A DNA stretch of 64,000 nucleotides from Brevibacterium sp. W7.2 (GCF_018137945.1 NZ_CP073089.1:1860001-1924000), one strand, 5' to 3'; numbered from the stretch's first letter, positions 16,711-26,208 are shown. The notes: generated by a model from the letters alone, not told the origin. Made by a program: numbers and translations.

Positions 16711-18305
16711 TCCAGGCCTCCGGCCTCGAAGTCGCCGTCGGCGCCCGCACCTTGATGTCCGACGTGTCCTTCCGCGTCGACAAGGGCGACCGCGTCGGGC
16801 TCGTCGGACGCAACGGCGCCGGGAAGACGACGCTGACGAAGGTGATCATGGGCGGCCACCCCGCCACCTCGGGCAACGTCTCGATCTCCGGGTCCGTCGG
16901 CTATCTGCCGCAGGACCCGCGCAGCGGCGACCTCGAGGCGACGGCGAAGGAGCGCATCCTCGGCGCCCGCGACCTCGACGTGCTCGTCAAGCGCCTGCGC
17001 AAGGCCGAACGTCAGATGGCCTCGCCCGACGAGAACGTCGCGGCGAAGGCCATCGACCGCTACCCGCGCATCGAAGCCGAGTTCGTCGCCGCCGGCGGAT
17101 ACGCTGCGGAATCCGAGGCGTACGCGATCGCCGCGAACCTCGGCCTCGACGAGGACCTCGTCAACCAGGAGATCGGCACCCTCTCCGGCGGTCAGCGTCG
17201 CCGCGTCGAACTCGCCCGGATCCTCTTCTCCGCTCCGGACACGATGATCCTCGACGAGCCGACGAACCACCTCGACGCCGAATCCGTGCTCTGGCTGCGC
17301 GACTACCTCAAGGCGTACTCCGGCGGACTCATCGTCATCAGCCACGACCTCGACCTCATCGATGAAGTCGTCAACAAGGTCTTCTTCCTCGACGCCACCC
17401 GGCAGACCATCGACATCTACTCGATGGGCTACCGCCTCTACCTCAAGCAGCGCGAGGACGACGAACGCCGACGCCGGCGCGAACGTGCGAACGCGGAGAA
17501 GAAGGCCGCGGCGCTGACGGCGCAGGCGAACAAGATGATGGCGAAGGCGACGAAGACCGTCGCCGCCCAGCAGATGGTCAAACGCGCCGAACGCATGCTC
17601 GCCGGCCTCGATGAGGAACGCAGCGCCGACAAGGTCGCGAATCTCCGCTTCCCGGCGCCCGCGGACGTCGGCCGGGTGCCGCTGACCGCCGAGGGCCTCT
17701 CCCGCAGCTTCGGGTCGACGGAGGTCTTCACCGGTGTCGACCTGGCGATCGACAAGGGCTCACGCGTCGTCATCCTCGGCTACAACGGCGCCGGCAAGAC
17801 GACTCTGCTGCGCCTGCTCGCCGGACTCGACGAACCCGATTCCGGTGAGGTCATCGCCGGTCACGGTCTCAAGCTCGGCTACTACGCGCAGGAGCATGAG
17901 ACGCTCGATCTCGACCGCAGCGTGCTCGAGAACATGCAGCGCAATTCTCCGCACCTCGACGACACCGCGGTGCGCAACGTGCTCGGCTCGTTCCTCTTCT
18001 CCGGTGACGACGTCCACAAACCCGCCGGGGTCCTCTCCGGCGGTGAGAAGACGCGTCTGGCCCTGGCGACCCTCGTCGTCTCGAGCGCCAACGTCCTCCT
18101 CCTCGACGAGCCGACGAACAACCTCGACCCGGCCTCGCGGGAGGAGATCCTCTCGGCGATCCGCCGCTACGAGGGAGCGATCATCCTCGTCACCCACGAT
18201 GAGGGTGCGGTGTCCGCACTCGATCCCGACCGGGTCCTGCTCCTGCCCGACGGCGACGAGGACCTGTGGAACGAGACCTACCTCGACCTCGTCACCCTGG
18301 CCTGA
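16707..18305 (+). CDS. ABC-F family ATPase (ribosome-associated type)
   Basis: 532 aa soluble protein with two ABC ATPase domains and no membrane segment. First domain: Walker A GRNGAGKTTLTK near residue 35, signature LSGGQRRRVELAR near residue 160, Walker B MILDEPTNHLD. Second domain: GYNGAGKTTLLR near residue 355, LSGGEKTRLALATL, LLLDEPTNNLDPASR. The linker (about 230-310) is Arg/Lys/Ala-rich and helical (RRRRERANAEKKAAALTAQANK), as expected for the arm that reaches into the ribosomal E site. Probably a translation factor or antibiotic-protection protein; Rv1473 in the same mycobacterial region is a likely counterpart. Short stop-containing repeats follow the gene. Confidence 0.93.
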   Translation: MIQASGLEVAVGARTLMSDVSFRVDKGDRVGLVGRNGAGKTTLTKVIMGGHPATSGNVSISGSVGYLPQDPRSGDLEATAKERILGARDLDVLVKRLRKAERQMASPDENVAAKAIDRYPRIEAEFVAAGGYAAESEAYAIAANLGLDEDLVNQEIGTLSGGQRRRVELARILFSAPDTMILDEPTNHLDAESVLWLRDYLKAYSGGLIVISHDLDLIDEVVNKVFFLDATRQTIDIYSMGYRLYLKQREDDERRRRRERANAEKKAAALTAQANKMMAKATKTVAAQQMVKRAERMLAGLDEERSADKVANLRFPAPADVGRVPLTAEGLSRSFGSTEVFTGVDLAIDKGSRVVILGYNGAGKTTLLRLLAGLDEPDSGEVIAGHGLKLGYYAQEHETLDLDRSVLENMQRNSPHLDDTAVRNVLGSFLFSGDDVHKPAGVLSGGEKTRLALATLVVSSANVLLLDEPTNNLDPASREEILSAIRRYEGAIILVTHDEGAVSALDPDRVLLLPDGDEDLWNETYLDLVTLA

Positions 18306-18336
18306 GCCGCTGCGTCCCTGAGCCGCTGAGCCGCTG
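18303..18336 (+). repeat. Stop-codon tail repeat after the ABC-F gene
   Basis: TGAGCCGCTG occurs at 18303-18312 (the first TGA is the gene's own stop), 18319-18328 and 18327-18336. The last copy's TGA is in frame with the gene; the middle one is not. Confidence 0.8.
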
Positions 18337-18357
18337 ACTTGGAGCTGCGCACAGGGC

Positions 18358-19254
18358 TCACCTCGGGCGGAAGCGCTCCTCGAGGAGCTCGTCCTCCTCG
18401 GCTTCGTCCCGACCGCGCACGGTGGGACTGACGAAGCGGCTGCGACCGTACCGGCTGCCCGGTTGGCTGACCTTGGCCCCGGCGTCGAGGGCCGCCTTGT
18501 CGACGACGACGTACTCGGTGTCGCTCGTCGCAGTGGCCAGCGCCTCGGCGGTCGCCTTCCGTTCCCGCCGGGCCGAGATCGACACGGCGATGATGATCAT
18601 GATCCCGAACGCGAACCACTGGAGCATGTAGGACAGGTGGTTGCCGGGGTTGAGGTCGGGCGCCGGGAGGGGAGTCAGACCCTCGGCCTGCGTCGCCCCC
18701 GTCGTCACCTCCTCGGCGTAGACATTGGCGTACGCCGCGTCCATGCCGGGGATCCGGGCCGGGTCGATCGCCTTGATCATGCCCTCGGGGTTGTCATCGT
18801 CGGAGCCGTCCTGGGCGATCTTCAGCCGTGCGGTGATCGTCTGCTCACCGGCCGGGGCGTCGGGCACCGCGGTCGATTCGGGCACCCATCCGCGCACGAT
18901 CGCGATCGTCTCTCCGCTGGTCAGGGTGAACGGGACGACGACGTAGAAGCCGACCTTGTCATTGACGGTGCGGTTGCGGGCGAGCACGGTGTCCGCGGTC
19001 TCGAAGCGACCGGTCAGCGACACCGGCGTCCATTCCGCGGATTCCGGCAGCGTCGCCGAGGTCGACGGGAGCACCGCGGAGATGTCGACGGGAGCCGCCG
19101 AGTAGTTGGCGTTGATCGTGTCGATCTCCGCCTGGCGTTCGGCGCGGCGGTCCTTCTGCCACAGGGCGAGGAACACGCACGCGATGACGACGATGATCGT
19201 CATCGCGATGTATTTGAGCCACCGGGCACTGAAGAGGAATGAGTAACGGGCCAT
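18358..19254 (-). CDS. SURF1-family cytochrome oxidase biogenesis protein
   Basis: 298 aa with the family's architecture: one N-terminal membrane helix (residues about 12-32, WLKYIAMTIIVVIACVFLALWQ followed by KDRRAERQ), a large extracytoplasmic domain containing LTGRFETADTVLARNRTVNDKVGFYVVVPFTL and IVRGWVP, then a second helix near residue 220 (HLSYMLQWFAFGIMIIIAVSISA). SURF1 assists haem a insertion into cytochrome oxidase subunit I, which fits ctaA and ctaB in the same window. A charged 70-residue C-terminal tail (VRGRDEAEEDELLEERFRPR) is additional to the core. Its ATG overlaps the stop of the small protein upstream by 1 nt. Confidence 0.9.
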   Translation of the reverse strand: MARYSFLFSARWLKYIAMTIIVVIACVFLALWQKDRRAERQAEIDTINANYSAAPVDISAVLPSTSATLPESAEWTPVSLTGRFETADTVLARNRTVNDKVGFYVVVPFTLTSGETIAIVRGWVPESTAVPDAPAGEQTITARLKIAQDGSDDDNPEGMIKAIDPARIPGMDAAYANVYAEEVTTGATQAEGLTPLPAPDLNPGNHLSYMLQWFAFGIMIIIAVSISARRERKATAEALATATSDTEYVVVDKAALDAGAKVSQPGSRYGRSRFVSPTVRGRDEAEEDELLEERFRPR

Positions 19255-19466
19255 CAGCCGGCGTCCTCCGGGATCTCGTCGACGGAAACATCGGTGCGAT
19301 AGAAGCTGCGCAGGGTGAGGAACTCCCGCAGCTGGTCGAGGTGCTCGTCACAGGCGAGCCACACCTTGCGCCTGACAGGCGTGTGCAGGCGGGGATTGTT
19401 CCACAGGATCGCCCGTGTCGCATCGGCTCGGCATCCCTTGGCCGAGCACCGCAGTGCCTCGGTCAC
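19254..19466 (-). CDS. Small conserved actinobacterial protein with three cysteines
   Basis: 70 aa: starts VTEALRCSAKGCRADATRAILWNNPRLH and ends with YRTDVSVDEIPEDAG. A CSAKGC pair plus a third cysteine and histidine in WLACDEHLDQL suggest zinc binding (C-x4-C...C-x2-H), which is visible but untested. GTG 19466 overlaps the DUF3099 stop (GTGA) and its stop abuts SURF1, so the three genes form one minus-strand unit. Such short proteins are regularly found beside DUF3099/SURF1 in Micrococcales. Function unknown. Confidence 0.8.
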   Translation of the reverse strand: MTEALRCSAKGCRADATRAILWNNPRLHTPVRRKVWLACDEHLDQLREFLTLRSFYRTDVSVDEIPEDAG

Positions 19467-20068
19467 CGTCGGCCACCCGCGCTCTCCTCGTCGTCCTCGA
19501 CGATCTCGCCGTTGCTGTCGGCGGTGAAGTGATGCTCGCTCTCGGTCATCCGCGGGGACGACGTCCGCGGGGATCGCTGCGCAGACGGACCCGCCGAGGC
19601 GGTGCCCGGGTCGGTCCCGGCACCGCCGGTTCCCGGAGTGTCGGTCTCGGGATCGACGGTCTCCCCGGGGATCGTCTCGCCCCGCGGCGTGCGCCCGGTC
19701 CCGGAGTCCTTCGCGGTCGCATCGCCGGGTTCCCCGCCGAGGGTGTCGCCGCTGATCGTCTCGCCCCGGCCGGGCGGCAGCTGGTCGAGGGGAGCGGAGT
19801 CGATGAGGGCCGAGCGGTCGTCGCGGGAGCGCTCCCGTCCGGCGTTGGCGAAGATGACAGCCGGATAGGGCAGGAGCACGGCGCCGGCGACGCAGATCCA
19901 CATGAGGACGTGCTGCGAGGCGACGAACGCGAAATAGGCCGCCACGAAGCAGAGAGTGCGGATCCCCATGGTGATCGAATACTTGATGATCCTCGACTTC
20001 ATATCGTCGTCGAGCGCAGTGTCTGCTGTGGTGATCTGCTGCGGGTGCTTGGCCATAACCTTCTTCAC
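19463..20068 (-). CDS. DUF3099 family membrane protein
   Basis: 201 aa. N-terminal 85 residues match the DUF3099 pattern: QITTADTALDDDMKSRIIKYSITMGIRTLCFVAAYF, then a second hydrophobic segment VLMWICVAGAVLLPYPAVIFANAG, giving two membrane helices. The remaining 115 residues are a disordered, Gly/Thr/Pro/Asp-rich tail with the repeating RGETISGDT / RGETIPGETVDPETD units. GTG 20068 is the longest start; ATG 20056 (MAKHPQQ) is the alternative. A TATGAT -10-like element lies about 15-20 nt upstream on the minus strand. Function unknown. Confidence 0.8.
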   Translation of the reverse strand: MKKVMAKHPQQITTADTALDDDMKSRIIKYSITMGIRTLCFVAAYFAFVASQHVLMWICVAGAVLLPYPAVIFANAGRERSRDDRSALIDSAPLDQLPPGRGETISGDTLGGEPGDATAKDSGTGRTPRGETIPGETVDPETDTPGTGGAGTDPGTASAGPSAQRSPRTSSPRMTESEHHFTADSNGEIVEDDEESAGGRR

Positions 20069-20136
20069 TCGGGTCTACCTACAAAATCATACGCTTCGTT
20101 TGTGGGAGCATGTCGAGGCCGCACCAAACACGGTAG

Positions 20137-20944
<808 letters not shown>

Positions 20945-20962
20945 GACTGAGAAAGGACCACC

Positions 20963-21721
20963 ATGGGAATTCTTGACGGAAAGCGCATCCTCGTCACCGG
21001 TGTGCTCACCGAGGCGTCGATCGCCTTCGCCGCCGCCCGCATCGCCCAGGAGCAGGGAGCCGAGGTCATCCTCTCGAGCTTCGGCCGCCAGATGAAGATC
21101 ACCCAGGTCATCGCCGAGCGCCTGCCCGTGACCCCGCGCGTCATCGAACTCGACGCCACCAGCGAAGAGGACCTCGCCGCTCTGCCCGAGCGCCTCGAGG
21201 GCAACATCGACGGCATCGTCCACGCGATCGCCTTCGCCCCGAAGGACGCCCTCGGCGGCGTCTTCCTCGACACCCCGTGGGAGTCGGTGCAGGCCGCCAT
21301 CCAGGTCTCGGCCTACTCGCTCAAGGCGATCACCGTCGCCGCCCTCCCGGTGCTCAACCCGGGCGCGGGCATCGTCGGCCTGACCTTCGATGCGACGATC
21401 TCCTGGCCGGTCTACGACTGGATGGGCGTGGCCAAGGCCGCCTTCGAGTCGACCGCCCGCTACCTCGCGAAGTACGTCGGCGACAAGGGCATCCGCGTCA
21501 ACCTCGTCTCCGCGGGACCGCTGAAGACGACGGCGGCGACCTCGATCCCCGGCTTCGGGACGCTCGAGGACATGTGGGGCGAGCGCGCCCCGCTCGGCTG
21601 GGACCAGAAGGACACGACGCCGGCCGGCAAGGCCATCGTCGCCCTCGTCTCCGACTGGTTCCCCGCGACGACCGGCGAGATGGTCCACGTCGACGGCGGA
21701 TTCCACTCGACCGGCGCCTGA
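20963..21721 (+). CDS. fabI: Enoyl-[acyl-carrier-protein] reductase, InhA type
   Basis: 252 aa NADH-dependent reductase that carries out the last step of each fatty acid elongation cycle. The family pattern is clear: MGILDGKRILVTGVLTEASIAFAAARIAQEQGAEVILSSF, DGIVHAIAFAP, TFDATISWPVYDWMGVAKAAFESTARYLAKYVGDKGIRVNLVSAGPLKTTAA, with the catalytic Tyr and Lys in YDWMGVAKAA. ATG 20963 follows GAAAGGACC. The residue aligned with InhA Ser94 is alanine here (A88 in VHAIAFAP). Downstream of fabG in the same operon. Confidence 0.94.
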   Translation: MGILDGKRILVTGVLTEASIAFAAARIAQEQGAEVILSSFGRQMKITQVIAERLPVTPRVIELDATSEEDLAALPERLEGNIDGIVHAIAFAPKDALGGVFLDTPWESVQAAIQVSAYSLKAITVAALPVLNPGAGIVGLTFDATISWPVYDWMGVAKAAFESTARYLAKYVGDKGIRVNLVSAGPLKTTAATSIPGFGTLEDMWGERAPLGWDQKDTTPAGKAIVALVSDWFPATTGEMVHVDGGFHSTGA

Positions 21722-21725
21722 GACC

Positions 21726-22214
21726 ATGCCCGTCCTCATCCTCGCCCGGCACGCGAAGGCCGAACCGAACGGTCCGACCGACTTCGAGCGCTCCCTGAGC
21801 GCGACCGGTCTGGCCCAAGCCGTCGAGGCGGGGGCCGAGATCGCCGAGCGCTGGTCACCTGAGGTGGCCATCGCCTCGGCGGCCCGGCGCACCACGCAGA
21901 CCGGGCAGGCCGTCGTCGAGGCCGTCAACCGGGTGACCGGCGGTGACCTCGAACTCGTCCTCGACGAGTCCCTCTACGGTGGGGGAGTCGAGGACTGGAT
22001 GGACGCGATCCGATCGATCCCGGCGGCTGCGACGTGTGCGTACATCGTCGGCCATCAGCCCACCGTCGCCGAGGTGGTCGGTCACCTCTCCGCCGACGCC
22101 GGAGTCCCGGAGTCGTTCCGTCCCTCGTCGCTCGCGGTCTTCGACCTGCCGTCGTGGGATGTCGAACCGGGAGCCTATCCCGTCCCCGAGATCATGTCGT
22201 TCCGAGGAATCTGA
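21726..22214 (+). CDS. SixA-type histidine phosphatase
   Basis: 162 aa member of the histidine phosphatase superfamily. Catalytic RHA motif in LILARHAKAEPNGPTDFERSLSATG at the N-terminus, second histidine in YIVGHQPTVAEVVGHLSA near residue 103. In E. coli SixA removes phosphate from phosphohistidine proteins; the substrate here is unknown. It begins 4 nt after inhA, so is probably read with the fatty acid genes. Its last 23 nt overlap the end of the convergent serB. Confidence 0.85.
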   Translation: MPVLILARHAKAEPNGPTDFERSLSATGLAQAVEAGAEIAERWSPEVAIASAARRTTQTGQAVVEAVNRVTGGDLELVLDESLYGGGVEDWMDAIRSIPAAATCAYIVGHQPTVAEVVGHLSADAGVPESFRPSSLAVFDLPSWDVEPGAYPVPEIMSFRGI

Positions 22215-22851
22215 CCGCCTCGGCGAGATCGCGGGTGTCGATCGCGACGTCCGCCGCCGCTCTCAGCGCCGGCTTCGCACAGAATGCGACCCCGAGCCCG
22301 GCCGCGCCGATCATGCCGATGTCATTGGCACCGTCACCGATCGCCACGGTCCGCTCGGGGTCGCAGTCGTATCGGCCGACGAGTTCGGTGAAGATCCGCT
22401 CCTTGGCCCCCGGGTCGATGACGGGACCCTGCGTGCGTCCCGTGAGACGACCCCCACTGACCTCGAGACCGTTCGCGTGGACCTCGGTGATGCCGAGGGA
22501 CTGAGCGAGCGGGGCGATGACGGCGGAGAAGCCGCCGGAGACGAGGGCGACGACTCCGCCGGCGGCCTGCACGGCGGCGACGAGCTCGGCGGCTCCGGGG
22601 GTGAGCGTCACCCGCTCCCGCACCGCGTCGAGGACGGAGACGGGAAGACCCGCGAGCAGGGAGACGCGCTCCGCCAGGGATGCTGCGAAGTCGAGCTGAC
22701 CGGCCATCGCCCGCTCGGTGATATCGGCGACCTGGGCGCCGACTCCGGCATGGTCGGCGATGAGGTCGATGACCTCCTCGTTGAGGAACGTCGAATCGAC
22801 GTCCATGACGAGCAGCTGGACGGGGGCGGCGAGCACGGGAGAGTCAGTCAC
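22192..22851 (-). CDS. serB: Phosphoserine phosphatase
   Basis: 219 aa HAD-family enzyme making serine from phosphoserine. Motif I LLVMDVDSTFLNEEVIDLIADHAG (DxDST nucleophile), motif II VALVSGGFSAVIAPLA, motif III/IV ERTVAIGDGANDIGMIGAAGLGVAFCAKPALRAAAD. It lacks the N-terminal ACT-type domains of many actinobacterial SerB proteins, so it is the short catalytic-only form. GTG 22851 overlaps the stop of the upstream gene (GTGA). Converges on and overlaps the SixA gene. Confidence 0.92.
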   Translation of the reverse strand: MTDSPVLAAPVQLLVMDVDSTFLNEEVIDLIADHAGVGAQVADITERAMAGQLDFAASLAERVSLLAGLPVSVLDAVRERVTLTPGAAELVAAVQAAGGVVALVSGGFSAVIAPLAQSLGITEVHANGLEVSGGRLTGRTQGPVIDPGAKERIFTELVGRYDCDPERTVAIGDGANDIGMIGAAGLGVAFCAKPALRAAADVAIDTRDLAEAVRFLGTT

Positions 22852-23582
22852 CCCCTCATCGTAGCCACCGCAGTGACATAGTCCGCGGCGGCAGGGTGGA
22901 GCCGTGCGAGCAGCTCGCCGAAGACCGGCGGGTCGAGCGTGGCCGGGGCGAGGACGGTGCGCATCCGCGCGTGGATGTCGAGGGCGGCGAAGATCGCCCG
23001 CGAATCGACGTCGAGCGGCAGGAGCGTCGTCAGCGGGTGCGTCGCCGTCAGCTCCTCCTGCCAGTTCCGCCACGGCGCGCTCCGCCACTGCTCGGGCACG
23101 TCGATCGACTCGACGATCGACAGGCCCTCCATGACGAGCAGCCGCAGCCGGCGCAGCGCCTCGGCGGGCGTCTCGACGGTGACGGGACGATAGACCGACT
23201 CCCGGCACGCGATGACCTCGACGTTCGCCTCGGCGCCGAGCAGCATGATCCCCACCTGATCGGCTCCCCGGTGGAGGACGATCGGGGCCGGATGGCGACC
23301 GACCCGCGCACGGTCCTCCTTCGCGACCGGCGGGGTGGTGTGCGGCAGGGAGGGATGGTGGAGGGCGAGGCGGGCATGGGTGATCCCAGCCGCCTGCGCG
23401 GCCGCGGCGAAGAGGAGGAGACCGGTCGGACTCGGCGTCTCCAGGACGGCATCGGAGACGATGAGAGGAACATCACGCTCGGCGTCGAGGAAGGCAGTGC
23501 TGACCTCGTCGGGGGCGCGGGTCCCCGAGAGGCGGTGATTGAGGGCGAGCGTGAGCAGCAGCGAGTCGAGCAGTGAGTCCAT
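22848..23582 (-). CDS. Conserved protein of unknown function next to serB
   Basis: 244 aa, starts MDSLLDSLLLTLALNHRLSGTRAPDEVSTAFLDAERDVPLIVSD. No signal peptide, membrane segment or known catalytic motif. There is an alternation of hydrophobic strands and helices, with conserved-looking RARVGRHPAPIVLHRGADQVGIMLLGAEANVEVIACRES in the middle and AIFAALDIHARMRTVLAPATLDPPVFGELLARLHP near the end. I do not recognise the family. Translationally coupled to serB by a 4-nt overlap, so it may share its regulation, but a role in serine metabolism is only a guess from position. Confidence 0.7.
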   Translation of the reverse strand: MDSLLDSLLLTLALNHRLSGTRAPDEVSTAFLDAERDVPLIVSDAVLETPSPTGLLLFAAAAQAAGITHARLALHHPSLPHTTPPVAKEDRARVGRHPAPIVLHRGADQVGIMLLGAEANVEVIACRESVYRPVTVETPAEALRRLRLLVMEGLSIVESIDVPEQWRSAPWRNWQEELTATHPLTTLLPLDVDSRAIFAALDIHARMRTVLAPATLDPPVFGELLARLHPAAADYVTAVATMRG

Positions 23583-23611
23583 GTCGGACCAGAATAGACC
23601 CACCGCTGAGA

Positions 23612-23617
23612 TAGAGT
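23612..23617 (+). promoter_or_regulatory. Putative -10 of a leaderless ABC-ATPase transcript
   Basis: TAGAGT lies 8 nt upstream of the ATG at 23626, with no ribosome binding site between them. Confidence 0.45.
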
Positions 23618-23625
23618 TGGGTGAT

Positions 23626-24411
23626 ATGAGTGATGTGCTGACTGTGGATTCCGTGTCCGTGCGCCGCGGGGAGAGCTTCCTCCTCCGAGACTTCTCCCTC
23701 ACCGTCTCCGAAGGCCAGCATTGGGTCGTCCTCGGCCCCAACGGCGCCGGCAAGACGACGCTGCTCGAACTCGCAGCAGGACGCATGCATCCCACATCGG
23801 GCAAGGTCGGCATCCTCGAGGAGCGCCTCGGCCGGGTCGACGTCTTCGAGCTGCGTCCGCGCATCGGCTACGCCTCGACCGCGCTGGCCGGGCGCATCCC
23901 GAACTCCGAAGCCGCCCTCGACACCGTGCTCACCGCGGCCTACGGCGTCACCGGTCGCTGGGTAGAGCAGTACGACGAGACCGACATCGACCGTGCCAAG
24001 GACCTGCTCGCGGCCTTCAACATCACCCACCTCGCCGAGCGCACCTTCGGCACCCTCTCGGAAGGCGAGCGCAAGCGCGTCCAGATCGCCCGTGCGCTCA
24101 TGACCGACCCCGAACTCCTCCTCCTCGACGAACCTGCCTCCGGCCTCGACCTCGGCGGCCGCGAGGAGCTGCTGAGCGCGCTCACGGAGATCCTCTCCTC
24201 GAAGTGGGCTCCGGCGACGATCATGGTCACCCACCACGTCGAGGAGATTCCTGTGGGCATCACCCACGCGCTCCTTCTCGGCGGCGGGAAGGCGGTCGCG
24301 GCGGGTCCGCTCGATGAGACGCTCACGGCGGCCAACCTCTCGGAGACCTTCGGCCTCGACGTCAAGCTCACCCGCGACGGCGATCGCTTCCACGCGCGCT
24401 CCCAGTCCTGA
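23626..24411 (+). CDS. ABC transporter-type ATPase without an adjacent permease
   Basis: 261 aa. Walker A GPNGAGKTTLLELAAGR near residue 40, signature LSEGERKRVQIARAL near residue 146 (Ser-Glu in place of Ser-Gly), Walker B LLLLDEPASGLDLGGREEL, H-loop VTHHVEEIPVGITHALLLGGG. This matches the ModF/YlmA-like group of stand-alone ATPases. ATG 23626 was chosen over the frame's earlier codons because a -10-like element ends 8 nt before it and the upstream codons overlap the divergent gene. The next gene (24427) is a TSUP permease, not an ABC permease, so the partner is unknown. Confidence 0.88.
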   Translation: MSDVLTVDSVSVRRGESFLLRDFSLTVSEGQHWVVLGPNGAGKTTLLELAAGRMHPTSGKVGILEERLGRVDVFELRPRIGYASTALAGRIPNSEAALDTVLTAAYGVTGRWVEQYDETDIDRAKDLLAAFNITHLAERTFGTLSEGERKRVQIARALMTDPELLLLDEPASGLDLGGREELLSALTEILSSKWAPATIMVTHHVEEIPVGITHALLLGGGKAVAAGPLDETLTAANLSETFGLDVKLTRDGDRFHARSQS

Positions 24412-24426
24412 ACCGCGGCTGACAGC

Positions 24427-25245
24427 GTGGAGATCTGGCAGATCGCACTCATCATCCTCGCCGGCATCGGCGCCGGGGGGATCAATGCCGTCGTCGGATC
24501 CGGGACGCTCATCACGTTCCCCGTCCTCGTCGCCTTCGGGGTGCCCCCGGTGGTCGCGACGATGAGCAATGCCGTGGGCCTCGTCCCCGGCAACATCGCC
24601 TCGTCGTTCGGGTACCGGGAGGAGCTCAAGGGGCAGTGGAAGCGGTTCGCCGGGTTCGTTCCGGCCTCCCTGGCCGGGTCTCTCCTCGGCGCGTATCTGC
24701 TCCTCCACCTGCCCGAGGACGCGTTCGAGACGATCGTGCCGATCCTCCTCGTCCTCGCCCTCGTCATGGTCGTCGGCCAGCCCTATCTCTCCCGGTACCT
24801 CAAGGAGCGGGCGCTGCGACGGGAGGCCACCGAGGTGGCCGTCGCCCCCACCGCGCTCGACGGCTCGGGTGCGGGGCTGGGACCGGCGAAGTACACGGTC
24901 GCGCTCATCATCATCTTCCTCACCGCCATCTACGGCGGATACTTCGCCGCGGCGCAGGGGATCATCCTCGTCGCGCTGCTCGGGCTCATCCTCACCGACG
25001 ACCTGCAGCGGCTCAACGGGCTGAAGAACGTCCTCGTCCTCGTCGTCAACACCGTCTCGGCGACGACGTACATCATCGTCGGTCACGACCGGATCAACTG
25101 GACGGCGGTCGTCTGCGTGGCAGTCGGCTCGCTCATCGGCGGCTACATCGGGGCCCGGGTGGGACGGAAGTTCTCCCCGAGTCTGCTGCGGGCGGTCATC
25201 GTCGTCCTCGGCATCGTCGCGATCGTGCGGATCCTCACGCTGTGA
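24427..25245 (+). CDS. TSUP-family (TauE/SafE) membrane transporter
   Basis: 272 aa with eight or so hydrophobic helices in two halves. The family hallmark GAGGINAVVGSGTLITFPVLVAFGVPPVVATMSNAVGLVPG is at the N-terminus, and the second-half repeat is AIYGGYFAAAQGIILVALLGLILTDDLQRLNGLKNVLVLVVN. Family members export sulfite, sulfoacetate and other small organosulfur anions or related compounds; the substrate here is unknown. GTG start 15 nt after the ABC ATPase, likely the same transcript. Confidence 0.9.
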   Translation: MEIWQIALIILAGIGAGGINAVVGSGTLITFPVLVAFGVPPVVATMSNAVGLVPGNIASSFGYREELKGQWKRFAGFVPASLAGSLLGAYLLLHLPEDAFETIVPILLVLALVMVVGQPYLSRYLKERALRREATEVAVAPTALDGSGAGLGPAKYTVALIIIFLTAIYGGYFAAAQGIILVALLGLILTDDLQRLNGLKNVLVLVVNTVSATTYIIVGHDRINWTAVVCVAVGSLIGGYIGARVGRKFSPSLLRAVIVVLGIVAIVRILTL

Positions 25246-25270
25246 GCGGCGCTGAGTTGGGGGACAGGCA

Positions 25271-26182
25271 GTGAACACTCCAGCGAAGGCTCCGCTGACT
25301 CGGGAGCAGATCATCGCACGGGCCGCGGAACTCGGGATCGCCGCCGGCCGCCTGGACTTCTTCGACGCCGCCGAGGTCGGCGGGGGTGCTCGGGCCACCG
25401 GTGCTGCGGGTGAGGCGCTGTCGGATTACACGAACCTCACCGACGTCGCCCTGCGCAGCGTCCGCGAACCGGCCGAGGGTCTCTTCATCGCCGAATCCTC
25501 GAAGATCATCCGCCGGGCCCATGCCGCGGGCATGGCACCGCGGTCGTATCTGACGAGCCCGAAATGGCTCTTCGACCTCGCCGATCTCATCGCCGGCAAT
25601 GACGCCCCGATCCACATCGGCACCGACGCCGCCGTCGAGGCGCTCACCGGCTTCCACCTCCACCGCGGGGCACTCGCGGCGATGGAGCGCCCGGCCCTGC
25701 CCGCACTGGCTGATCTGCTCGCCGAGGCCCGCCGGGTCGTCGTCATCGAGGACGTCGTCGACCACACGAACGTCGGCGCGATCTTCCGCTCCGCCGCGGC
25801 CTTCGGCGTCGATGCCGTGCTCGTCACGCCGCGGTGCGCCGACCCCCTCTACCGCCGGTCGATCCGGGTGTCGATGGGCACGGTCTTCCAAGTGCCGTGG
25901 ACGCGCATCGACCCCTGGCCGGGCGGGGTGGCGACCCTGCGGGAGCTCGGCTTCCACGTCGCCGCCCTCGCCCTCGACGAGGACTCGGTCTCGATCCAGG
26001 AGTTCGCGGCCACCGCCCCGGAGCGCACCGCCGTCGTCTTCGGCACGGAAGGCGACGGTCTGGCCAGGGCGACGATCGCCGCGGCCGATTCGACGGTGAT
26101 GATCCCGATGAGCGGGGGAGTCGACTCCCTCAACGTCGCCGCCGCCTCGGCGGTCACGTGCTTCGCCCTGCAGGGACGGTGA
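25271..26182 (+). CDS. SPOUT (TrmH/SpoU) family RNA 2'-O-methyltransferase
   Basis: 303 aa. The C-terminal SPOUT domain shows the three family motifs: RRVVVIEDVVDHTNVGAIFRSAAAFGVDAVLVTPRCADPLYRRSIRVSMG near residues 155-205, VFGTEGDGLA near residue 257, and VMIPMSGGVDSLNVAAASAVTCFAL at the end (S-adenosylmethionine knot). The N-terminal 110 residues resemble the substrate-binding L30e-like part of SpoU enzymes (LRSVREPAEGLFIAESSKIIRRAHAAG). Target nucleotide unknown. GTG start 25 nt after the TSUP gene. Confidence 0.9.
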   Translation: MNTPAKAPLTREQIIARAAELGIAAGRLDFFDAAEVGGGARATGAAGEALSDYTNLTDVALRSVREPAEGLFIAESSKIIRRAHAAGMAPRSYLTSPKWLFDLADLIAGNDAPIHIGTDAAVEALTGFHLHRGALAAMERPALPALADLLAEARRVVVIEDVVDHTNVGAIFRSAAAFGVDAVLVTPRCADPLYRRSIRVSMGTVFQVPWTRIDPWPGGVATLRELGFHVAALALDEDSVSIQEFAATAPERTAVVFGTEGDGLARATIAAADSTVMIPMSGGVDSLNVAAASAVTCFALQGR

Positions 26183-26208
26183 GCCAGCGGGCGTGCGACA
26201 ATGACGCC

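Noticed and set aside
22848..23582. Possible regulator of serine biosynthesis
   Set aside because: Suggested only by overlap with serB; the protein has no ACT or DNA-binding motif, so no function was assigned.
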